From NCBI RefSeq assembly GCF_013256625.1, contig NZ_CP053908.1:1178001-1242000 (forward strand): a stretch of DNA of 64,000 bases, read 5' to 3'. The position numbers were made by a program, and so were the translations under genes. This DNA is from Hymenobacter sp. BRD128 (GTDB lineage: Bacteria; Bacteroidota; Bacteroidia; Cytophagales; Hymenobacteraceae). Under the pieces are notes generated by a model that searched no databases, was not told the origin of the DNA, and was given only the letters and a program-made list of their open reading frames with translations. This document shows, one piece after another, positions 9,864 to 19,195 of this stretch (positions within the stretch are counted from its first letter, which is position 1; each line of letters begins with the position of its first letter).

Positions 9864-9947
9864 CGGTCGGTAAGAAGTGCGCAAGGTGCCGGGAACAATG
9901 GGCAGCCAACTTGTTCATTGCGCACTGTTCACCATTTCCTGCTTGTA

Positions 9948-10946
<999 letters not shown>

Positions 10947-10965
10947 GAGAGATAGTAGCCAAACA

Positions 10966-11070
10966 AGAACGTCATGCTGAGCTTGTCGAAGCATCTTGCC
11001 CGCACCGCTAGGGTCGCTTCCCCAACGATGCGAGCGAGATGCTTCAGCAAGCTCAGCATGACATTCTTTT
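10966..11070. repeat. REP-like inverted repeat, copy 1
   Basis: The left arm at 10966-10996 contains GTCATGCTGAGCTTG followed by TCGAAGCATCT. The right arm at about 11037-11067 is its near reverse complement (AGATGCTTC, then CAAGCTCAGCATGAC). Some 40 bases lie between the arms. The core also occurs at 14230-14338, in altered form at 27211-27312, and perhaps as a half copy near 51144. It may act as a terminator or be a mobile palindrome. Confidence 0.85.
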
Positions 11071-11096
11071 GTAACTGATTATTTCGACAGGGTCCC

Positions 11097-11104
11097 CATC
11101 TTCG
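11097..11104 (+). promoter_or_regulatory. Candidate -7 element of the Lgt-family gene
   Basis: CATCTTCG followed by CCCC and the ATG at 11109. It is a weaker match to TAnnTTTG, but it has the same four-base spacing seen at other genes in the window. Confidence 0.35.
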
Positions 11105-11108
11105 CCCC

Positions 11109-11867
11109 ATGCACTACCCCGTTGAGCTGGCCTGGGGCTCCTTCCGCCTACCCGTGCATCTACTGTGCGAGGTGCTGGCCTATTCGCTAGGGTACCGCTT
11201 TTACACTTACCTGCGCGCCCGCACCGCCGACCGTATCAGCGACCAGGGCCGGCAGTGGATATTCGTGGGCGCCGCGGCCGGCGCGCTGCTCGGCTCGCGT
11301 CTGCTCGGCCTGCTCGAACACCCTGCCGAGCTGCTGCACCCGCCCGGCGGCTGGCTCTATTATTTCACCAATAAAACTATCGTGGGCGGCTTCCTGGGCG
11401 GTTTGGTAGGGGTGGAGCTGCTGAAAAAACGCCTTGGCATCACCAGCAGCAGCGGCGACCTCATGGTGTTTCCGCTGGCGCTGGGGCTAGCCATCGGCCG
11501 GCTCGGCTGCCACTTCAGCGGCCTTGAAGATGGCACCTACGGCTCCGCTACGCGCCTGCCCTGGGGCATCGATTTTGGCGATGGCGTCCGGCGCCACCCC
11601 ACCAACCTCTACGAAATCGGGTTTTTGATGCTGCTGGCTAGCCTGCTCTGGCTGCTGGAGCGCCGTCAGCCACTGCCTAACGGCCGCCGCTTCGAGCTAT
11701 TTTTGAGCGCGTACCTGCTGTTTCGCTTACTAATAGAATTTTTCAAGCCTACAGTGGCGCTGCCGGGCCTGGGTCTCACGGCGATACAGTGGGCGTGCGT
11801 GGCAGGGCTAGGGTATTATGTTTGGCTGTGGGTGCGGCCGGTTACTGTAAAGTACCGCCCGATATAA
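11109..11867 (+). CDS. Lgt-family (prolipoprotein diacylglyceryl transferase-like) membrane protein
   Basis: A 252-residue polytopic membrane protein with about seven hydrophobic segments. The motifs KTIVGGFLGG, GRLGCHFSGLEDG and HPTNLYE match Lgt, which moves diacylglycerol from phosphatidylglycerol to the lipobox Cys of prolipoproteins. The central signature differs from classical Lgt, where G-R-x-G-N-F is usual: here it is G-R-L-G-C-H-F. This points to a paralogous subgroup rather than the housekeeping enzyme. It is followed, after a small AT-rich gene, by a Tes-like radical SAM protein, so a special role in lipid or lipoprotein tailoring is possible. Family is secure; substrate is inference. 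Confidence 0.8.
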   Translation: MHYPVELAWGSFRLPVHLLCEVLAYSLGYRFYTYLRARTADRISDQGRQWIFVGAAAGALLGSRLLGLLEHPAELLHPPGGWLYYFTNKTIVGGFLGGLVGVELLKKRLGITSSSGDLMVFPLALGLAIGRLGCHFSGLEDGTYGSATRLPWGIDFGDGVRRHPTNLYEIGFLMLLASLLWLLERRQPLPNGRRFELFLSAYLLFRLLIEFFKPTVALPGLGLTAIQWACVAGLGYYVWLWVRPVTVKYRPI

Positions 11868-11908
11868 ATGGTTTCAAGCAATACTATTTAGCAGGCAAGT
11901 AATAGAGC

Positions 11909-12472
11909 ATGAATACTGCAATTGTAAAGTTGCTGTTGGCAATAGTGTTTTGCTTTAACAGTTTTCAAAGTGAGTGTCAGAAGCAGCCAGCTTTGCTAAT
12001 CACGGCCGAGTTTACCGGTAGTGGCACTTATCACTGTGCTTATGGTCAAGATGGCGCCTATGTCAAGCTCACGGTTAAAAATGCTACGGCCAGTACCCGT
12101 TCTTTCTTCGTCTGGTCGTGTGGTTGGGCTACTTGGTCAATCAATAAGATAGTAATGTCTTTTCCTGTGCGTACTTGCGATAAGACTATACCTGAAGAAA
12201 TAAAATTAGCGCCAGGTCAAGAGGTTGATTTTTATACGTTCGTAGTTCTAACTGCGAAGAATGACGAAGTTATTTGGACGGATGTAACAAAACAATTTCA
12301 AGACAAAAGAAATGAAATTCGCTTCGCCTTTACAGAAGTTACTAAGTTTGAAGATATAGAAAATATTAAGGCGTTGACAAATCAAGAGGTTGGCACAACA
12401 TATTGGAGCGAGCCAATTGCTATTGATTTACCGGACAATTCTTACCGAATAAGGCCATTACTCACTAAATAA
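11909..12472 (+). CDS. Secreted protein of unknown function, AT-rich gene
   Basis: A 187-residue protein with an N-terminal signal peptide (LLLAIVFCFNSFQSECQ) and an all-beta look after it. Cys residues (YHCAYG, WSCGW, VRTCDK) could form disulphides. I do not recognise the family. Two counted lines give about 37% and 42% GC, far below the 65-70% of the neighbours. The gene sits between the Lgt-like and radical SAM genes, 41 bases after the first and 16 before the second, as if inserted into an existing operon. Confidence 0.6.
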   Translation: MNTAIVKLLLAIVFCFNSFQSECQKQPALLITAEFTGSGTYHCAYGQDGAYVKLTVKNATASTRSFFVWSCGWATWSINKIVMSFPVRTCDKTIPEEIKLAPGQEVDFYTFVVLTAKNDEVIWTDVTKQFQDKRNEIRFAFTEVTKFEDIENIKALTNQEVGTTYWSEPIAIDLPDNSYRIRPLLTK

Positions 12473-12488
12473 TAAACTCTGGCCTACT

Positions 12489-13895
12489 ATGCCCGAACGC
12501 CCCTACACCTACTACGACTTCACCCTGAGTTTATGCCCGCAGTGCTTGCGGCGTATTGAGGCTAAAATCGTCTTTGAGGACGGCAACGTGTTCATGCTCA
12601 AGCGCTGCCCCGAGCACGGGCGGCAAAAGGTGCGCATCGCCACCGATATTGAGTACTACAAAAGCATTCGCAACTACGTGAAGCCCAGCGAGACGCCGCG
12701 CCGCTTCAACATGGCCACGCACTACGGCTGCCCCTACGACTGCGGCCTCTGCACCGACCACGAGCAGCACTCCTGCCTCACCGTGATTGAGGTGACGGAC
12801 CGCTGCAACCTCACCTGCCCCACCTGCTACGCCGAAAGCAGCCCCACCCACGGCCGCCACCGCACCCTAGCCGAAATAGAGGCGATGGTAGACCTGGTAG
12901 TGGCCAACGAAGGCGAGCCCGACGTGGTGCAGATTTCGGGTGGCGAGCCCACGCTGCACCCGCAGTTCTGGGAGATTCTGGATATGTGCAAGCGCAAGCC
13001 CATCAAGCACTTGATGGTGAACACTAACGGTGTGCGGCTAGCCAAGGATGAGGCTTTTGTGGCGCGGCTAGCCACCTACGCGGGCGCGTTCGAGGTGTAC
13101 TTGCAGTTTGACTCCTTCCGCGAAGACGTGCTGCTGGCCATGCGCGGGCGTGACCTGCGCGAGGTGCGCCAGCAGGCCATTGCTCATCTCAACAAGTACA
13201 ACCTCAGCACCACGCTGGTCGTGACCCTGCAAAAGGGCCTCAACGACGACGAGATGGGCGACATCATCGACTACGCGCTGAAGCAGCGCTGCGTGCGCGG
13301 CGTCACGTTTCAGCCCACCCAGGCCGCCGGCCGGCTCGATAATTTCAACCCCGAAACCGACTCGTTTTCGCTCACCGAGGTGCGCCAGGGCATCATCGAC
13401 CAGAGCCCGGTTTTCACGGCCGCCGACCTGCTGCCCGTGCCCTGCAACCCCGATGCCTTAGCGATGGCCTACGCCCTGAAGCTCGACGGCGAGGTGTTCC
13501 CGCTCACGCGCTACGTCGAGCCCGCCGACCTGCTCCAGAGCGGCGGCAACACCATCGTGTATGAGCGCGACCCGCGCCTGCGCCAGCACCTGCTTAAATT
13601 ATTCAGCACCGCCAATACCGTAGATACGGTGGTGCCCGAAATCAACCAATTATTATGCTGCCTGCCGCAGGTGTCGGCACCCAATCTGGGCTACGATAAT
13701 TTATTCCGGATAATTATTCTGCAATTCATGGACGCCTGGAATTTCGACGTGCGCGCCGTGAAGAAGTCCTGCGTGCACATCGTGAGCAAGGATTTGAAAA
13801 TCATTCCGTTCGAAACGATGAATATTTTTTACCGCGACCAGGAGAAGCTGGCGCGGCTAGAGGAGTTGCGAGGCGAGCGCATCGAAATTATTTAG
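12489..13895 (+). CDS. Radical SAM protein resembling tetraether synthase (Tes/MJ0619 family)
   Basis: A 468-residue iron-sulphur enzyme. The radical SAM cluster is C105-x3-C109-x2-C112 (DRCNLTCPTCYAE), followed by ISGGEPTLHP for SAM binding. Upstream is the extended Cys set of the MJ0619/Tes group: CPQC at 16-19 with C40 and H43 (a probable zinc site), and C80, C84, C87, C95 in GCPYDCGLCTDHEQHSC. Late Cys residues (LLCCLP, SCVHIV) could bind another cluster. In archaea Tes joins two lipid chains through C-C bonds to make tetraethers; bacterial relatives are mostly uncharacterised. The Lgt-like neighbour suggests a membrane-lipid or lipid-anchor substrate. Family assignment is fairly sure; the reaction is inference. 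Confidence 0.8.
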   Translation: MPERPYTYYDFTLSLCPQCLRRIEAKIVFEDGNVFMLKRCPEHGRQKVRIATDIEYYKSIRNYVKPSETPRRFNMATHYGCPYDCGLCTDHEQHSCLTVIEVTDRCNLTCPTCYAESSPTHGRHRTLAEIEAMVDLVVANEGEPDVVQISGGEPTLHPQFWEILDMCKRKPIKHLMVNTNGVRLAKDEAFVARLATYAGAFEVYLQFDSFREDVLLAMRGRDLREVRQQAIAHLNKYNLSTTLVVTLQKGLNDDEMGDIIDYALKQRCVRGVTFQPTQAAGRLDNFNPETDSFSLTEVRQGIIDQSPVFTAADLLPVPCNPDALAMAYALKLDGEVFPLTRYVEPADLLQSGGNTIVYERDPRLRQHLLKLFSTANTVDTVVPEINQLLCCLPQVSAPNLGYDNLFRIIILQFMDAWNFDVRAVKKSCVHIVSKDLKIIPFETMNIFYRDQEKLARLEELRGERIEII

Positions 13896-13909
13896 CTAAT
13901 CCAAAGCTA

Positions 13910-14212
13910 ATGGATAAGCCCACACAGCGCATAATTCGCAATAATTTATTAATTATATTGGCAATAGCTTTGCTGCAAGGTTTGCTGGCAATATATCTTA
14001 CAGAATCGGCTATTTTCTGGTTTGCCTTGCTTTACCTGGGACAGGTTGTGACAAACCTTGTGTTAGGATTAAGGCATTGGGGTAATGCTACTAGCAAAAC
14101 TGGTCCCGCGCCTTATTTTCTGAGCATGTTGCTGGTGCTCATCATCGGGTTTGGCTCGTGTGCAGGCATCTTTGAGTTATTAGATATCAATGGTGGCCCC
14201 CCCGCTAATTAA
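13910..14212 (+). CDS. Small membrane protein of unknown function, AT-rich gene
   Basis: A 100-residue protein with about three transmembrane helices (LLIILAIALLQGLLAIYL; FWFALLYLGQVVTNLVLG; FLSMLLVLIIGFGSCAGIF) and a positively charged N-terminus, so that end is probably inside the cell. It starts 15 bases after the radical SAM stop on the same strand. GC is 35-43% in counted lines, much lower than the radical SAM gene. I do not recognise the family. It may be co-transcribed with the radical SAM gene and ends 18 bases before an inverted-repeat element. Confidence 0.6.
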   Translation: MDKPTQRIIRNNLLIILAIALLQGLLAIYLTESAIFWFALLYLGQVVTNLVLGLRHWGNATSKTGPAPYFLSMLLVLIIGFGSCAGIFELLDINGGPPAN

Positions 14213-14229
14213 GATGTGTACACTGTCAC

Positions 14230-14338
14230 AAAAAGAACGTCATGCTGAGCTTGCCGAAGCATCTCTACCGAATCGTTAGAATGACCTAATAACGAAGCAG
14301 TAGAGATGCTTCGGCAAGCTCAGCATGACGTTCTTTTT
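14230..14338. repeat. REP-like inverted repeat, copy 2 (perfect 39-bp arms)
   Basis: The left arm at 14230-14268 and the right arm at 14300-14338 are perfect 39-base reverse complements around a 31-base spacer. The outer AAAAAG/CTTTTT ends could also make it a bidirectional terminator. The core GTCATGCTGAGCTTG is shared with 10966-11070. Together the two copies bracket the Lgt/radical SAM cassette. Confidence 0.9.
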
Positions 14339-14375
14339 AGTTTTTATCGAATATAAGTAATTTACAGACAAATAG

Positions 14376-15200
14376 TTAACTTAGTGCCGACTGGCACACC
14401 GGGCAGATGTACGTAGCCCGGCCGCCCACGTAAAATTTCTCGATTTTTACTTTCGTATGGCGTGGGCAAAACAGGTGTGCATCGGTGCCCGGCGTGGCCG
14501 AGTCGTCCCACTCGCGGGCGTGGATGAGAAACGACTTCGGGAAATGCCGGTAATTGGCCTCGTGCCTGATGGCCGTGGTCAGCACCAGCTGAATGGCGGC
14601 GTGCAGGGCCGTGGCTTCCTTTTTGGTGATGGAATTGCCCAGCCGCTCGGGGTGAATTTTGGCCTGAAACAGCACCTCGTCCACTATCCAGTTGCCGAGG
14701 CCGGCGGTGAGGCTCTGGTTGAGCAGCAGGGGCTTGACGAACACCTTGCGGCGGCTGAGTTTCTGGTGCAGCTCGGCGGCCGTTATTTGCAAGGCGTCGG
14801 GACCGAGCTTCTTGGCTTTCTGGTAGGCTTCGGCGCTGTCGGCCAGGCGGATGCGGCCGAACTTGCGCGGGTCGATAAAGGCTAAATTCAAGCCAGTATC
14901 GCTGAGTTGCCAAGCTACTCGGGTGAAGCGTGGGGCATCGGGCGCGTCGCGGTAGGCGCCGATGTCGCCAGTCATGCCAAAGTGTAGCACTAACAGGCGG
15001 CCGTTATCTAACTCTAAAAAGCAGTTTTTGCCTAGCCGATTGGTACCGGTAATGGTGCGGCCTAGCAGGGCGGCGCGCAGCTCATCTTCGGGCACGGCTA
15101 GCACGTGTTTATCAAATACTTCGAGGCCGGTAATGGTCTGGCCCACGGCCACTTCATCGATAAAGCGGCGGTAGGTTTCGACTTCGGGTAATTCGGGCAT
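14376..15200 (-). CDS. mutM: Formamidopyrimidine-DNA glycosylase (Fpg/Nei family)
   Basis: A 274-residue base-excision repair enzyme. It begins PELPEVETY, where the Pro exposed after Met removal is the Schiff-base nucleophile and Glu3 helps catalysis. GKNCFLEL holds the conserved Lys. The helix-two-turn-helix segment includes NQSLTAGLGNWIVDEVLF. The C-terminal zinc finger is CPRH, then GGRATYICPVCQ, so the usual second Cys is His (C-x2-H, then C-x2-C). Fpg removes 8-oxoguanine and ring-opened purines. The MPELPEVE start is unambiguous. It lies downstream of the M48 gene, separated by a terminator. Confidence 0.92.
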   Translation of the reverse strand: MPELPEVETYRRFIDEVAVGQTITGLEVFDKHVLAVPEDELRAALLGRTITGTNRLGKNCFLELDNGRLLVLHFGMTGDIGAYRDAPDAPRFTRVAWQLSDTGLNLAFIDPRKFGRIRLADSAEAYQKAKKLGPDALQITAAELHQKLSRRKVFVKPLLLNQSLTAGLGNWIVDEVLFQAKIHPERLGNSITKKEATALHAAIQLVLTTAIRHEANYRHFPKSFLIHAREWDDSATPGTDAHLFCPRHTKVKIEKFYVGGRATYICPVCQSALS

Positions 15201-15227
15201 TGCGGGAGAAAATTAAAAATCAGGCAT

Positions 15228-15264
15228 AAAAACGGCAGGCCAGTGTGCGCTAGCCTGCCGTTTT
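15228..15264 (-). terminator. Terminator after the M48 peptidase gene
   Basis: AAAACGGCAGGC (15229-15240) pairs with GCCTGCCGTTTT (15253-15264); on the minus strand the stem ends in a T run. It lies between the M48 stop and the mutM start. Confidence 0.75.
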
Positions 15265-15283
15265 CAACAAATGCAAGTGTGTC

Positions 15284-16291
15284 TTACGAAGGGTCGCGCA
15301 GCTTGGCCACGCGCTGGCCTTCCTTGTTGTAGACATCGCCGCGGGGCGTAACGTAGAGCGGGCGCTGCTGGCCGTCTTCAAGGATAAACGGGAAGGCGGC
15401 GTTGCCGGTGCGGCGCAGGTGGCCCACTACTTCAGCCTCGCGCACGGCGCCAGTCTCGTCGGTGCTGCTTTCATCGGCCAGGCGCACCACATTCAGGGCG
15501 CTGGTGAGGTAGAAGGGTACGTCGGGGTTGTCGCGAAAGGTAAGCTGGCCCACTACGCGCACGGGCTCATTGCTGGCGCCCCGCGCCAAGGCCTCGGCCG
15601 CGCTACTGGCATCATCGTCGCTAGCCATCCCGTAGCGCGTGGGAGCGCTGGATTGCCGCACCGGGCGCGGCGCCAGGGCCACCGGCTGGGCCGAAGGCTG
15701 CGCGCTGCCCGCCTTGGTGCTGGCCGTAATCTGGGCCGTGGCGCGGCTCCAGCCCCGGCTGATGGCCGCCAGGCGCGGGGCCCGGCCGGGGTGCGTGGCC
15801 GAGCCTTCCTCGGGCGACACGGCGGCCATGGCGGCCTGCGCCTGGGCCAGGCTAGCCCCTAGCCGACGCAGTACGAAGCCCGAAAACTCGTCGGCTTCCA
15901 ACTCATCCTGCGGCTGCGAGCCGCCGGCGCGCAGGGTGTGGCCATTGAGGTGGTGGCCCATTTCGTGGGCCAGGATGCTGATGCCGGCCCAGTCGGTGTG
16001 GCCGGCGCGGTTCACGGCCGCCAGAAATCTGGGATTGTAGAGCAGGTAACGCCGCCCGCCGTAGACCACGGCGGCCGCATTATCGACCTGCGTGGTGGCG
16101 CGCAGTTCGAAGCGCGGCTGCAAGCCCACGGCGTCGGTAATCTCACGGATAATGCCCTCGGCCTGGCTGGCCGGCATATCGGTGGCGCGCGGGGCCTGGG
16201 CGCTGGCGGGGGCCGCGGCGGCGCCCAGCAGCAGGGCCGGTAATCCCAGCACAACGGCTAGCCGGCGAAAAGAACGGGAAAGCATAGTCAT
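15284..16291 (-). CDS. Exported M48 family zinc metallopeptidase
   Basis: A 335-residue secreted protease. ATG 16291 gives a normal signal peptide (MTMLSRSFRRLAVVLGLPALLLG, ending APASA); an upstream extension is not needed. H109-E110-M-G-H113 is the zinc site with the catalytic Glu, and ELEADEF at about 131-137 supplies the third ligand. M48 enzymes of the BepA/Oma1 type watch over membrane or outer-membrane protein quality. The C-terminal 100 residues (from about PVRVVGQLTFRD) are a low-helix region without a family I recognise. The gene is transcribed alone. Confidence 0.85.
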   Translation of the reverse strand: MTMLSRSFRRLAVVLGLPALLLGAAAAPASAQAPRATDMPASQAEGIIREITDAVGLQPRFELRATTQVDNAAAVVYGGRRYLLYNPRFLAAVNRAGHTDWAGISILAHEMGHHLNGHTLRAGGSQPQDELEADEFSGFVLRRLGASLAQAQAAMAAVSPEEGSATHPGRAPRLAAISRGWSRATAQITASTKAGSAQPSAQPVALAPRPVRQSSAPTRYGMASDDDASSAAEALARGASNEPVRVVGQLTFRDNPDVPFYLTSALNVVRLADESSTDETGAVREAEVVGHLRRTGNAAFPFILEDGQQRPLYVTPRGDVYNKEGQRVAKLRDPS

Positions 16292-16461
16292 GGTGAAAAA
16301 CAGGGAGGTAGCAGCGGGGTAAGGCAATTTCGGCGCCAAAAAACGGAACTAGCGGCGAGCGCCGGGCTGCTTATTGTGCTACCAATACAACGTTAGGAAG
16401 CACCTTTTTCGTTTAATTAAGAATGCGGCTGGTACTGGCCGGTTTTTTTCATCCTTCTCCT

Positions 16462-17286
16462 ATGGCATCAGCCACCTCCGCTACTACGCCCGCCGTGCGC
16501 GTGCAGCCCGCCACTCTACTGCGCTTGGCCGACATCGACCCCGCCACTAATGCGCCTTTCGACCACAAAAAGAAAGCTGAAAAACGCCTCGAAGAGCTGC
16601 GCGCCCAGCTCAGCGACTACCAGGAAAAGCTTTATGCCGAGCACCGCCAGAGCGTGCTGCTCGTGTTTCAGGCCATGGACACGGGTGGGAAGGACGGCAC
16701 CATCCGCAACCTGCTCACGGGCGTAAATCCGGCCGGGGTCGAGGTTTCGGCCTTTAAGCAGCCTAGCGCGGAGGAGCTGAACCACGATTTTTTGTGGCGC
16801 ATTCACCAGCACACGCCGGGGCGGGGGCACATTGGGGTGTTCAACCGCTCGCACTACGAAGATGTGCTCGTGACGCGCGTGCACGGCCTCATCGAGCCCT
16901 TTGCCTGGCAGCAGCGCTACCAGGATATTGTCAATTTTGAGCAGCTGCTCACGCGCAATGGCACGCGGGTACTCAAGTTTTTCCTGCACATCTCGAAGCA
17001 GGAGCAGGCCACCCGCCTGCAAGCCCGCCTCGACAACGCCAAAAAGCGCTGGAAATACGAGCCCGGCGACCTCAAGGAGCGCCAGCTCTGGGATGCCTAC
17101 CAGGTGGCCTACCAGGAGGCGCTAGCCGCCACTTCCACGGCCGAATGCCCGTGGTACGTCATCCCGGCCAATGATAAGCGCGCCCGTGACCAGGCCGTAG
17201 CCGAAATCGTGGTAGCTGCCCTGGCCGAAATGAACCCGCAGCCGCCCGCCGCCACCTTCGATGTAGCTGCCCAAGTAATAGAATAG
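16462..17286 (+). CDS. Polyphosphate kinase 2 family protein
   Basis: A 274-residue PPK2-type phosphotransferase (TIGR03709-like group). MASATSATTP at 16462 is chosen over an ATG 39 bases upstream because the extra codons are unlike the family. Walker A is M-D-T-G-G-K-D-G-T at about 72-80, and the Walker B/lid segments are NRSHYEDVLVTRVH and PWYVIPANDKRARDQ. These enzymes use polyphosphate to phosphorylate AMP, ADP or other nucleotides in the cytoplasm. Which nucleotide cannot be told; the FDHKKKAEKRL N-terminus resembles the class that works on AMP and ADP. A strong terminator follows. Confidence 0.88.
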   Translation: MASATSATTPAVRVQPATLLRLADIDPATNAPFDHKKKAEKRLEELRAQLSDYQEKLYAEHRQSVLLVFQAMDTGGKDGTIRNLLTGVNPAGVEVSAFKQPSAEELNHDFLWRIHQHTPGRGHIGVFNRSHYEDVLVTRVHGLIEPFAWQQRYQDIVNFEQLLTRNGTRVLKFFLHISKQEQATRLQARLDNAKKRWKYEPGDLKERQLWDAYQVAYQEALAATSTAECPWYVIPANDKRARDQAVAEIVVAALAEMNPQPPAATFDVAAQVIE

Positions 17287-17307
17287 GGGCCTAGCCAGTT
17301 AAAAAAG

Positions 17308-17337
17308 AAGCCCGTTTTGCGCAAGCAAAACGGGCTT
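17308..17337. terminator. Terminator between ppk2 and a small convergent gene
   Basis: AAGCCCGTTTTGC pairs perfectly with GCAAAACGGGCTT around a GCAA tetraloop, followed by a T run. Confidence 0.85.
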
Positions 17338-17360
17338 TTTCAGGTAAGAGAAAGCAAGTA

Positions 17361-17609
17361 CTAATTCATCCAGAGCGTGGCCACCGGTTCGAAGCGGTGG
17401 GCCGCAAAAGCGCCGTAAGGGCGCTCGGCATAGAAGCCCAGTACGTGCACGTGGGCCTGGCCGGTGCGCACATGGGGCAGCACCCGCACGGGGTACACGC
17501 GGCCAGCCTGGGGCCAATCGCCGATGTAGCCGGCGGGGCGGGCAGTATCGTCGATGCAGCGGGCAAACTGCTGCACGGGCAGGGGAGTCGGGAGCTGGGT
17601 GTTACGCAT
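17361..17609 (-). CDS. Small protein of unknown function (82 aa)
   Basis: A short soluble protein starting at ATG 17609 (MRNTQLPTPLPVQQFARCIDD). The upstream frame reads through low-GC non-coding DNA and is rejected. A TATCTTTG promoter element lies three bases before this ATG. The sequence contains several aromatic and His residues (GYIGDWPQAG, AHVHVLGFYAERPYG) and reads like a single small beta domain. I do not recognise a family. It converges with ppk2 and shares its terminator. Confidence 0.6.
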   Translation of the reverse strand: MRNTQLPTPLPVQQFARCIDDTARPAGYIGDWPQAGRVYPVRVLPHVRTGQAHVHVLGFYAERPYGAFAAHRFEPVATLWMN

Positions 17610-17612
17610 AGC

Positions 17613-17620
17613 CAAAGATA
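17613..17620 (-). promoter_or_regulatory. -7 promoter element of the 82-aa protein gene
   Basis: TATCTTTG on the minus strand, three bases (GCT) before ATG 17609, a full match to TAnnTTTG. Confidence 0.6.
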
Positions 17621-17793
17621 CGAAAAATAAGCGAGAAGCTAAAAATATTGGCAAGAAAAAATGTGCGTAAAATCGCTCGATGGAATAAGCTAAAAAGGTG
17701 AAAACAATGCAAGTTAGCAAGCAATGCGGGCATTGTCAAGCCTGCTAATGCTGCTGGCTAACAATTGTTCGTGCAGCGGCCTATGTACGGAAA

Positions 17794-17826
17794 AGCCGGG
17801 CCACCCGGATTGGGGGTGGCCCGGCT
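17794..17826 (-). terminator. Terminator after the T9SS plug gene
   Basis: AGCCGGGCCACCC (17794-17806) pairs with GGGTGGCCCGGCT (17814-17826). On the minus strand it ends in TTTT, 25 bases beyond the gene's stop. Confidence 0.8.
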
Positions 17827-17850
17827 GGCAGAGGCTAGCCGCCTATGGTT

Positions 17851-19191
17851 CTAGAGTTTGTTGAGGTCGATGGCCTGGTAGGCGATGAGCAGGTCGGTGC
17901 GGGTGCCCGGCGGGCGGTAATACACGAGCAGGTCGTACTGGTTTTCGGTTTCCTGGTGGGTGCCCTCGAAGTAAACTTCGTCGGGCGCGGCGCCGGCCCG
18001 CTTGGGCGCCACGGCGTAGTCGTAGTTGTAGTAGCCCTGCTTGAGCAGCGCGTGGCCGGTGTAGCGCTGCTGGGTCGAGTCGTAGGTGAGCCGAAACTCG
18101 TCGCGCAGCTGCCAGTCGCTGAGCGCGCCAAACACGTAGACCGGGCCGGGCGCCGGCTGCGCGGCTTTCAGGTTAAACGTGACCAGGGCATAGTCGCCGT
18201 TATAGGCCCCGTTGCCAAACTCGCGGTTCTCGAACACGCGCTGGCCGTTGGCGTCCACGTACTGGTTGTAGGCCAGCCCGTTGCGGGTGGTTTCTTCGAG
18301 CAGCTCGACTTGCGTGGGGTTGCTCTGGCGCAATAGCCTAGCCACGCCCAGGCCATTGGCCTGGAGCGAGCGCGCGTCGAAATAGCGGTATTCGCTCAGG
18401 CCCGGAAAGGCGTTTTCGTAGTTGATGTACTGGTATTCGAGCCGGCGCTCGGCGTCGCGCACGAAAGTGGGCGTAAGGTTGTAGTGGGCATTGTCCCAGC
18501 GGAAGTTCTGGCGCAGCACCACTTTCACTTCGGCGGCCGGGTTCACCAGTTCCACGGCGCTGTAATTAATGACAAAATTGAGCTGCTGGTAGGCGTAGCG
18601 CGCCTCGACGCCACCCGCCAGCACGCCCTGCTGAATAACGGCCGCCACCTGGTTTTCATACACCAGCACGCGGCGCGACAGCATGGGCACGCCGGCCTGG
18701 TTTTGCACTACCAGCAGGTAATTGCCGCTGAGCTTGACGCGCGGCACCTGCAAGGTGTAGTGATAATACGGCACCTTGGTATTGACCGAGGTTACGTAAT
18801 TGGTGAGCGTAAACTCGTTTATCTCGCTCAAAAACTGCATATCCGTCAGCTGCGAGGGCGCCCAGTTCAGGTCGCAGTGAATGAGCTTGGCCGTGAGGCG
18901 CGGCGCCCGCTCGGTCAGCACGTCAAACTCCAGGGTCACGGGCTGCTCCTGGGTGATGGGCACGATGGGCGGATTGAAAATCGCATTAACCTGGCCCGTA
19001 GGCACGTAGCACTGCACCGAGTGCACGCTAGGGTCGTAGATGTAGTCCTGGTAGCGCAGGGTGCGGTCGGCGTAGTACTCGGCCGGCTTCTGCTGGCTCA
19101 CGGGCGCGTTGGGATTGGTAATGGGGGTACCGAGCGGCACGCAGCCGGCGGCCAGCAGCAGGGCAGGGTAGGAGAGAAGGCGAAAGCGCAT
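17851..19191 (-). CDS. DUF5103 family protein, type IX secretion plug
   Basis: A 446-residue lipoprotein (MRFRLLSYPALLLAAGC). The N-terminal domain includes LRYQDYIYDPSVHSVQCY and the C-terminal domain includes FGALSDWQLRDEF, which together match DUF5103. In Flavobacterium a DUF5103 protein (Plug) closes the periplasmic side of the SprA translocon of the type IX secretion system, so this gene marks the host as T9SS-bearing. ATG 19191 is preferred to a longer frame because the lipobox follows it directly and TACTTTCG lies four bases upstream. No other T9SS gene is adjacent, as is usual. Confidence 0.85.
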   Translation of the reverse strand: MRFRLLSYPALLLAAGCVPLGTPITNPNAPVSQQKPAEYYADRTLRYQDYIYDPSVHSVQCYVPTGQVNAIFNPPIVPITQEQPVTLEFDVLTERAPRLTAKLIHCDLNWAPSQLTDMQFLSEINEFTLTNYVTSVNTKVPYYHYTLQVPRVKLSGNYLLVVQNQAGVPMLSRRVLVYENQVAAVIQQGVLAGGVEARYAYQQLNFVINYSAVELVNPAAEVKVVLRQNFRWDNAHYNLTPTFVRDAERRLEYQYINYENAFPGLSEYRYFDARSLQANGLGVARLLRQSNPTQVELLEETTRNGLAYNQYVDANGQRVFENREFGNGAYNGDYALVTFNLKAAQPAPGPVYVFGALSDWQLRDEFRLTYDSTQQRYTGHALLKQGYYNYDYAVAPKRAGAAPDEVYFEGTHQETENQYDLLVYYRPPGTRTDLLIAYQAIDLNKL

Positions 19192-19195
19192 GAGG

